Shown here in pieces: positions 53,501-62,500 of a stretch of DNA of 64,000 bases. The DNA comes from Cyclina sinensis. Its lineage: Eukaryota > Mollusca > Bivalvia > Venerida > Veneridae. The notes beneath the pieces were generated by a model. The model was not told the origin of the DNA. It saw nothing but the letters and a program-made list of their open reading frames with translations, and made no database searches. Numbering within the stretch: position 1 is the first letter of the stretch; the number at the start of each line of letters is the position of its first letter. Where the stretch lies: positions 2,976,001 to 3,040,000 of the forward strand of contig JAAONU010000001.1 of assembly GCA_012932295.1 (NCBI GenBank). Reading direction: 5' to 3'. The position numbers were made by a program, and so were the translations under genes.

Positions 53501-56500
53501 AGTTATGATAGTGTTGACGTCGCAAAAATATGTGTTTTTCAAAGCGAAAGTAGAATTGGAGCTAATTTTACGTCAAACTAGTCACTGATATTTTAAAGTG
53601 TGCTTTGTGCTGCAGCTAGCCACTACAATTACTATTAAGCCATTAATGAAATTAAGCAGATGACAGTTATCGTCTATTTCGATGCAAACTCCTCGCACCG
53701 GTTACGTCACGCTTTTCTACTTTAACTGTTTTCTGTACTGATCAGGGGAAGTAACCGCTGCGGGGAGTTTGATTTCGATGAAATTATATTTCACAGTTTA
53801 AGCCGGTCAATTTTAATCGATTGGCCAGCTGCAAATCAAGCACACTTTTACTTGTTTACAAGTTCATTAGCGATAATTGCCGCGGGCAAAAGTGACAGTT
53901 ATATGGTTTTATGATAGGTGTGAAGTACCGGATTAGCGATCAATTGAGGTTTTGGTGTGAGATTTTGACTGTTTTATGAAAAGTTAGACAGATTTTTCTT
54001 TTTTTGGAAATTATCTGGACCGATTTTTTAAGGACTTTTGGACATCGAAATCGGTCCATAGAGATAAAATTCGGTCAAAACCGGCAAATTTTCGGTTTTC
54101 GGGAGCCCTGGTCTTGCACATACTTGAATGTGATACACAGGTCAGTGTTTATTGTATGTGAAATGAAAGCTTTATGGTTACCAGCAGATCTCTCTCTATT
54201 TGAGCTTATTTATCGTCAGTACCAGCTACCCATAATGACCAAGGCCCCCTGAAGAGATTAGTTATTTTATGTTGCGGGGGTAGTGCAAGATACAGGAAGC
54301 ATCCCATTCCAGAGACACTCCTGGTTCTTTTGCATGCTTAGTGTATAGCACTAATACATAGGACCTCGGTAAAACGTCTCATCTGAAAAACTTTTAGTAA
54401 TGTTAGTGGAGGAATGGGGGATCGAACTCGGGACCCCTGGTTTACCAGTCCAGCGCATTACCACTGGACCACATCCGCTCCTTACCAGCAAATGTCAGTG
54501 ACATTGTTATTATCACATTTACCTATCAAGTGATCAGTGCACTTTCTCAATGTAGGTTTCTGTACCAGTATGATCTTAATCATGATTTTACTAACCCAGT
54601 TGTTTGTCTTATTTTTTGTAAGGGTGAACAACAGAGTTAGAACAATTTGATTCTGTACATCTGGTGAAATGGAACTCAAAAGTCTGAAATTGTCAGAAAT
54701 GAAATGGAAATGATTGTAAGCTGAAAAATGGCAATTTTAATAGGTATTGTGATTGCATGGTCTACTATCCTAGAACCTCTATTGTTATAACATTTGTCTT
54801 GTAGCCAAGGACCATTGCATACTCACTGTGCCTGGGTGAATAAGCTGTCTAATAAAGATGATATACCAGGAGTGAAGTATGAGAATGTATACAAGAAGTA
54901 CAGCTACACAGAAACTGAAAGACATCTCAGTATAACAGAGAGCAAGGTACCCTGGGACCTGTTCAGGTATGTATACAGTGTGATATGACAGAGAGCAAGG
55001 TACCCTGGGACCTGTTCAGGTATGTATACAGTGTGATATGACAGAGAGCAAGGTACCCTGGGACCTGTTCAGGTATGTATACAGTGTGATATGACAGAGA
55101 GCAAGGTACCCTGGGACCTGTTCAGGTATGTATACAAGAAGTACAGCTACACACAGACTGAAAGACACTTCAGTATGACAGAGAGCAAGGTACCCTGGGA
55201 CCTGTTCAGGTATGTATACAAGAAGTACAGCTACACAGAAACTGAAAGACATCTCAGTATGACAGAGAGCAAGGTACCATGGGACCTGTTCAGGTATGTA
55301 TACAGTGTGATATGACAGAGAGCAAGGGCTTTGTTCAGGTACATACACAGAGTGATATGACTGAGGGCACGGTACTTCAGGCTTTGTTCAGGTACATACA
55401 CAGAGTGATATGACAGAGGGCACGGTACTCCAGGCTTTGATCAGGTTTTTATACACATTAATATTACAGACAGCAAGGTACCCTGGGACATGTTCATGTG
55501 GGTATACAGAGTGATATGACACAAAGCGAGGTACCCTGGGATTTGTTCAGGTACATTTACACAGTGATATGTCTGAAAGCAAAGTACCCTGGGACCTGTT
55601 CAGTTACATATACACAGTGATAAGATAGAGGGTGAGGTACCCAGGGATTTGTTCAAGTACGTATACACAGTGATATATATGACTGAAAGCAAAGTTCCCT
55701 GGGACATGTTCAGGTACATATTCACACTGAAAAGATAGAGAGTGAGGTACCCTGGGTCTTGTTCAGGTAGGTATACACAGTGATATGACTGAAGGCCTGG
55801 TACCCTGGATTTGTTCTGGTAGGTATACACAGTGATATGACAGAGAGCGTGGTACCCTGGGATTTGTTAAGCTAGGTATACACAGTGATATGACAGAGAA
55901 CATAGTACCCTGGGATTTGTTCAGCTAGGTATACACAGTGATATAACTGAGAGCAGGGTACCCTGGGATTTGTTCAGCTAGGTATACACAGTGATATGAC
56001 TGAGAGCAGGGTACCCTGGGATTTGTTCAGCTAGGTATACACAGTGATATGACTGAGAGCAGGGTACCCTGGGATTTGTTCAGCTAGGTATACACAGTGA
56101 TATGACTGAGAAGAGGGTACCCTGGGATTTGTTCCAGTAGGTATACACAGTGATATGACTGAGAGCATGGTACCCTGGGATTTGTTCAGCTAGGTATACA
56201 AAGTGATATGACTGAGAGCAGGGTTCCCTGGGACTTGTTCAGCTAGGTATACACAGTGATAAGATCTTATTAAAATGCTGTACTTTATACCAAATTTTGA
56301 GTCCATGATATGTAAAGTTTAAACTTCCTTCTGAATAAATTAATTACTTATTTACACCACCATTTCGTTTATGTCAAATGATTTGGAAAAAAAATTGAGT
56401 TGTAGGCATTTTATGTTATATTTAGACATTTTTCCATCACTCAGGAAGGGAGTAAAATTGCAGAACCAGTCTATACAGAGTAAACAGTAATATATCTGAT

Positions 56501-59500
56501 ATTTCAGGCGATCTTTCCAACAGTTAAGTACAAGTCCTGAGGCTTTCCACGTGTTACGTAGCCACTGTATGAAGACCCATGCCATGTTGTCCATCTCTCA
56601 GTACATCCTTGGTATAGGAGACAGGCATCTTTCAAACTTCATGGTTAATCTGAAAACTGGGGAAATGGTTGGCATTGACTTTGGACATGCTTTTGGTTCA
56701 GCTACACAGGTCAGTAATAACAATTTGATTTCTTAAGTGTCAACCCTTTGTAGCTATGGTCATATATTGTACATACCTTATCTCCAGGCAGGATAGCAGA
56801 ATTTTGCTCGATCTCATGGTTTCAAGGTTGGAGGTGGAAATTTCCAAGAAAACTAAACTGGGCATTAAAAACTCTTGAGGATCACCCTTTCCTTTTATGC
56901 AGATCAAAGCATTATTCAAGTTACTATTTTAATAATTTTGATGATGTCACATATCAGTAGGCACCTGTAACTGTCATGTAATTGAAATTCACAAATATAC
57001 AGTTGTCAGGTCATAAATAATTGCATGTTTTTTTATGTTAGCAGGTGTAACACATATGCAAGAAAAAAGGTATTTATTAAAATAAACTGGTTTTGTGGAA
57101 ATAAAATATTATTTTAAAAAACTCCTGTGCATATCTTACTAAACGCTAGACAATCTATATTTGTCAGAATATAAAAAGCACAGCAAAACTTTTTGTTTTG
57201 GGGGTTTTTAGCTCACCTGAGCAAATTTTCAGGGTGAGCTATCATGATCACCCTGTGTCCGGTGTCTATCATCCATCATCAACATTTTACTTTAAATGAC
57301 ATCTACTCCTAAACCACAAGGTCATTTTTAACTAAACTTGATAGAAATTTTTTCTTATAATACCCTTTTCTAAAAATCTTCAAACCATTCTGCTCCATTG
57401 CACATAAGGGCTGCAAAAGCAAAAAATAGAAAAAAAATGCAAACAATATCTCCTTCTAAATAGCAAGATGATTTTCCACCAAATTTCACAGAAATGTTCC
57501 TTACATAGCTTCTATTAAAATTGCTCAGGTTGCTTGGCTCCATTGAAAGAAATGGCCATCAGAGCTAAAAATAGATTTTCGTCAGTATTTGGCTTCAGAC
57601 AACATCTTCTCCAAAACCACTTGGCCGTTTTAACCCAAACCTGACTGATTTGTTCCTTATATTGCCCTTTTTCTAAAATTGCTCAAACCGTTCTGCTCCA
57701 TTGTGCATAATGGCTGCAAAAGCTAAATATAGAAAAAAAAAAGAATCCCCTAAATTGCAAGGTCATTTTCCACCAAATGTTCCTAACAGAGCCCTCTTTT
57801 AAAATTGCTAAAAAGGTTCTGTTGCATTGAACAAAATAACCGCCAGAGCTAAAAATAGATTTTCGTCAAATTTGGCTTCAAATGACATTCTCCTCTCAAA
57901 CTTTACAGAAATTTTCCTGATATTTCCCTTTTCTAAAATTACTCAAACGCTTTTGCTCCATTGCACATAAGGGCTGCAAAAGCTAAAAATAGAAAAAAAT
58001 CAAACAACATTTCCATCTAAAGGGCAAGGTAGTTTTCTACCCAATTTCACAAAAATGTTCCGTACATAACTTTCTATTGAAATTGCCCAGATTGTTCTGC
58101 GCCATTGCACAAAATGGCATCAGAGCTAAAAATAGATTTTTGTCAATATTTGGCCTCAGATGACATCTCCTCACAAGCTGCTAGCTCAAAATTGCCTCTG
58201 CCTCATGGGTTTTATTTGTATTAAATATGAGATCTTTGAAAATCTTCAATTAGAAAATGTAATACTGCATCGGACGTTTGCTTAACAGCAGATCCAAAGC
58301 CAAAGTACTCAGGTGAGCAATCTAGGGTCATTATGGCCCTCTTGTTTGTCAGTTATCAGGGGATTGTATGATAGTGCCTGAAAATAGAACTTGCTGTTTA
58401 ATTTTTTGTAAAATGTAAAGGTTCTGTTTAGGAACAGGCTAGGACATTTCTAGAAGTATTGCTATTTTCCCACCCTTTCATAGCTCTATTTCATAAGAAT
58501 TTTTTACTTTAAAAACCTGGTATTCACCTTTGAATGTTTTTCAAAGTTCACAGAAAATAAGCTAATTGGGACAGTTGCACTTTTAATTACAAGAAAATCT
58601 ACATCTTTAGGCCTAAAGTAAATACCTGTAAAGTTTACTTAATTTTAACAGCTTGGTAACTCCAAACAGTATTTCGAAGCCAATTGAATTATAAACTGTA
58701 TGTCTGTAATTTTATGTGTGATTGCTTACAGTTTGATAGCAATGTGAGAGAATTATAAGTTTTTGAGCAAAATATAAGCAAAGAGGCTCCTTCATGATTA
58801 CAAACAAGAAATACATAAAAGTTACAACATTCTTAACCACAGTATGAGCTGCCATAGTTTACTGATATGATTCAAAAAAATGAACAAGTTATATTAATTT
58901 GGGAAAAGTAAATGTGATACAAGTTGTAAGTATTTACGGATAAATAGATAAACATTTTTCAAATTTAACACTTTTGAACATATTTGAAATAGTGTGAGAA
59001 TACGTGATATAGTTGAAACAAAGTGATGTAATAAAGTGCACAAACCAAGCAATATGGCAGACAGAAAATACTTCAGAATAAATACAAGGACTTTTAGGAA
59101 TAAACCTATTTGTGCATAAAGAAAAAATCAGTTATGAATGTAGTAGCATTTCACAGCAGTAATATAGTTTGAATATTTATGATTGAATGTTGGCCTGGTG
59201 TGTAAATAATATATCAAAGTTTTAATTTTATGAACAGATCGAAATAAATATTGGTTTAAGATGAAAAACACACAAATACCATTATACTTGAAGTTGACAC
59301 TGTTTCTCTATCTCTATAGTTTTTGCCAGTCCCAGAATTGATTCCGTTCCGGTTGACTCGACAGATACGTAACCTAATGCTACCCCTACAAGTCAAGGGG
59401 CTGATTGAGAGCACAATGATACATGTTCTGAGAGCCCTAAGGTCAGACTCTGACCTACTTCTAAACACAATGGATATATTTGTGAAAGAGCCTTCTTTGG

Positions 59501-62500
59501 ACTGGCAGGTAAGTACATAAAAAAGAATGGGTTGGCAAATTGTTTTATTAAAAGCTTTTCAAAAGGTATGTGCCAGCTAAATAGAAGCTTATAGTATTAG
59601 CTCAACTAAAAAAAATCAGATTTTTAGCTCACAAGTGAAGCCGTCTTGAATTGCCCATTTATCTTTTCAAACAATGTCTTCAAAAATTCATATATTCTAC
59701 AAAAAAAATGCACAGGTACCAGTAAATCTTTAGTGTAACATCTTCATAAACCTTTTATATAGACTGTGTACATGTGTAAGGTTAATATGATTCTTCAAAT
59801 GAATAGATTTGATCTTTTTTCACAGTCACATGTTTCGTAGTATCTTATCTTTCTTGTGTTTTGGCAAAATGTACTGAAGGCAACAAAACAGAATGTTTTC
59901 ATTATTACACTGATTACAGTTAGTCTGTATCCTTTAAAAACAGGCAGAATTATCAGTATTTACATTATAAAGTTTAGCCATTGATATTGAAACCCTTCAC
60001 TAAAACTCATTTTAGAACTTTTATACCTCTTGAGCAGCCTGTGGTTTTTCAATGAAATCTTAGAATCAGTACTGTTCTCTTTGTAGCAAAATGCAGAAAG
60101 GCAAGCACGAGCCATGGGTGAAAACGGTAAGTGAATCTCTTTAATATAGTTCAAAAACTTCCTCAAAACTTTTCAGTTGAAATAATCAAAATTATAAAAA
60201 AGCTTATGATGTGATGAGTGATGAAGGATTGATTATTTAATCCTTGTCTGTGAGAAGCCTAGCATGATGGCTTTCAAAGAATACACACATTTCATTGTTT
60301 TATGCATGTACTCACTTACTGGTTATTTTTATTGGAAATTTTCATTAACAGATTTTGAAGAAGGAGAGAGGAATGAATGGTATCCCAAACAGAAAATACA
60401 GTATGTGAAAAGGAAATTAAAGGGAGAGAATCCAGCATATATCACAAGGTAATGTTTCATTTTTTAGCTGTCATATCAGTACTGGACAGTCAGTTACCTT
60501 TCCAAATTACTTTTAAAATAAATAAACCTTCTGTTTTGGTCTGACTTAGAAATGAATTCATCTGCCGCAGTCTTTACGTTTTCCATCACATTACCTTGGA
60601 TTTTGATATTCTCAACCATAAACAGAATATTAAGGCTTTTCCAGGGTCGGACCTGAACCATTTTTCTCATATCCAGTGACATATTGGTATTTTTATGACC
60701 TGAAATTATAAACTCCTTTGTAGTTATAACATTTGCACATTTGCAACTCAAACAGACATACCCATAAATGATTGGATAATGCTTTATTTTGGGGATTTGC
60801 TGTGTTATGATTCCTTTTACACTGACAAAATATTAATTTGTGTATGTATTTTACACATTTTGTTTTATTTTTTTATGGAATACACTTTAAAATGTTCTGT
60901 GAAAATTTCATAATCTTACTTGTTAAAGTTCCAAAAGAATTGTAAAAAGATGCCTTTTCTGTGTCAGGCAGTGTAAAATGAACCAGTATAATTGGTGTAT
61001 TGAAATCAGAAGGCCTTGAAGAAATCATCAGGGTCAGGAGAAATAGATGATTAAGGAAAAACAGGTATCAAAATGAGAATTGATATCAGATCAATCTAGT
61101 GAATGATCCCCTGTAATGTCTAGTCTGTTAATATGACTATTCATTAGAATAGCTTGAATATCTGATTAGTATTATATGGTCATCATTCAGTCTGACTTAA
61201 GAGTTCATGTGCTTCACATATAGCTGTAACCTTAAGGTGTTCAAGTTACAATAGTCCTATAGGGGTCTGATGTTGAAGCCCTTAAACTTGGGATTTAGAG
61301 CTGTAATTTTCTTATAATCAAAAGAACTTATTAATGATAAATCAAGAGAAAAACATTGGCTGTGTAACAAAAAAATTACAGTTGTCATAGAAACATGGCA
61401 GTAAAGCAAGTTTAATGAAGCATTTTTTTGTGGAATGAACATCACTGTTAGATTTTTAGCTCACCTGAGCTGGCTCAGGGTGAGCTATTAGGATCGATGA
61501 ATGTCCGTCGTCTGTCGTCCGTCGTCCGTTCACATTTAGTTCGTTAACACTCTACTGGTCACATTTTAGCTCCAATTGTCACGAAACTTGGTCATGATGT
61601 TTTTCCCAATAATTTCTCGCATGAGTTCGAATATGGGTCATGTGGGGTCAGAAACTAGGTCACACAGCCTGTATATAGAAAAACCTTGTTAACACCCTAG
61701 AGGTAACATTTTCAGCCTGAATATCATGGAAATTTGTCAGAAAAGTTGTTTCCATGATTTCTAGCTCAAGTTCGAACATGGGTGATCTAGGTTCAAAAAC
61801 TAGGTCACAGAGCCCAAATATGGAAAAACCTTGTTAACACTTTAGAGGTCACATTTTCAGTCCAAATTTCCTTGTAATATGTCAGAAAGGTTATTTGGGT
61901 GATTTCTAGCCCAAGTTCAAATATGGGTCATCTGGGGTCAAAAACTAGGTCACAGAGCCCAAATATGGAAAAACCTTGTTAACACTTTAGAGGTAACATT
62001 TTCAGCCCAAATATCCTTGTAATATGTCAGAAAGGTTATTTGGATGATTTCTAGCCCAGGTTCGAATATGGGTCATCTGGGGTCAAAAACTAGGTCACTG
62101 AGACCAAATATGGAAAAACCTTTTTATCACTCTAGAGGTAAGATTTTCAGCCCAAATATCCTGGAAATATGTCAGAAAGCTTGTTAAGATGATTTCTAGC
62201 TCAAGTTGGAATATGGGTCATGTGGGGTCAAAAACTAGGTCACACAGCCCAAATATGGTAAAACCTTGTTAACACTCTAGAGGTAATATTTTTAGCCCAA
62301 ATTTCCTGAAAAACTGTCAGAAAGCTTGTTAAGATGATTTCTAGATCAAGTTCAAATATGGGTCATCTGGGGTCAAAAACTAGGTCACTGAGCCCAAATA
62401 TGGAAAAACCTTGTTAACACTTTAGAGGTAACATTTTCAGCCCAAATATCCTTGTAATATGTCAGAAAGGTTATTTGGATGATTTCTAGCCCAGGTTCGA

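Noticed and set aside
54400..54485. Functional tRNA gene on minus strand
   Set aside because: Box A and B are good but T-stem and acceptor stem do not pair and a SINE body follows; called a SINE.
55016..55348. Minus-strand frame of 110 codons ([14 protein letters not shown] repeats)
   Set aside because: Antisense reading of the e50-derived minisatellite.
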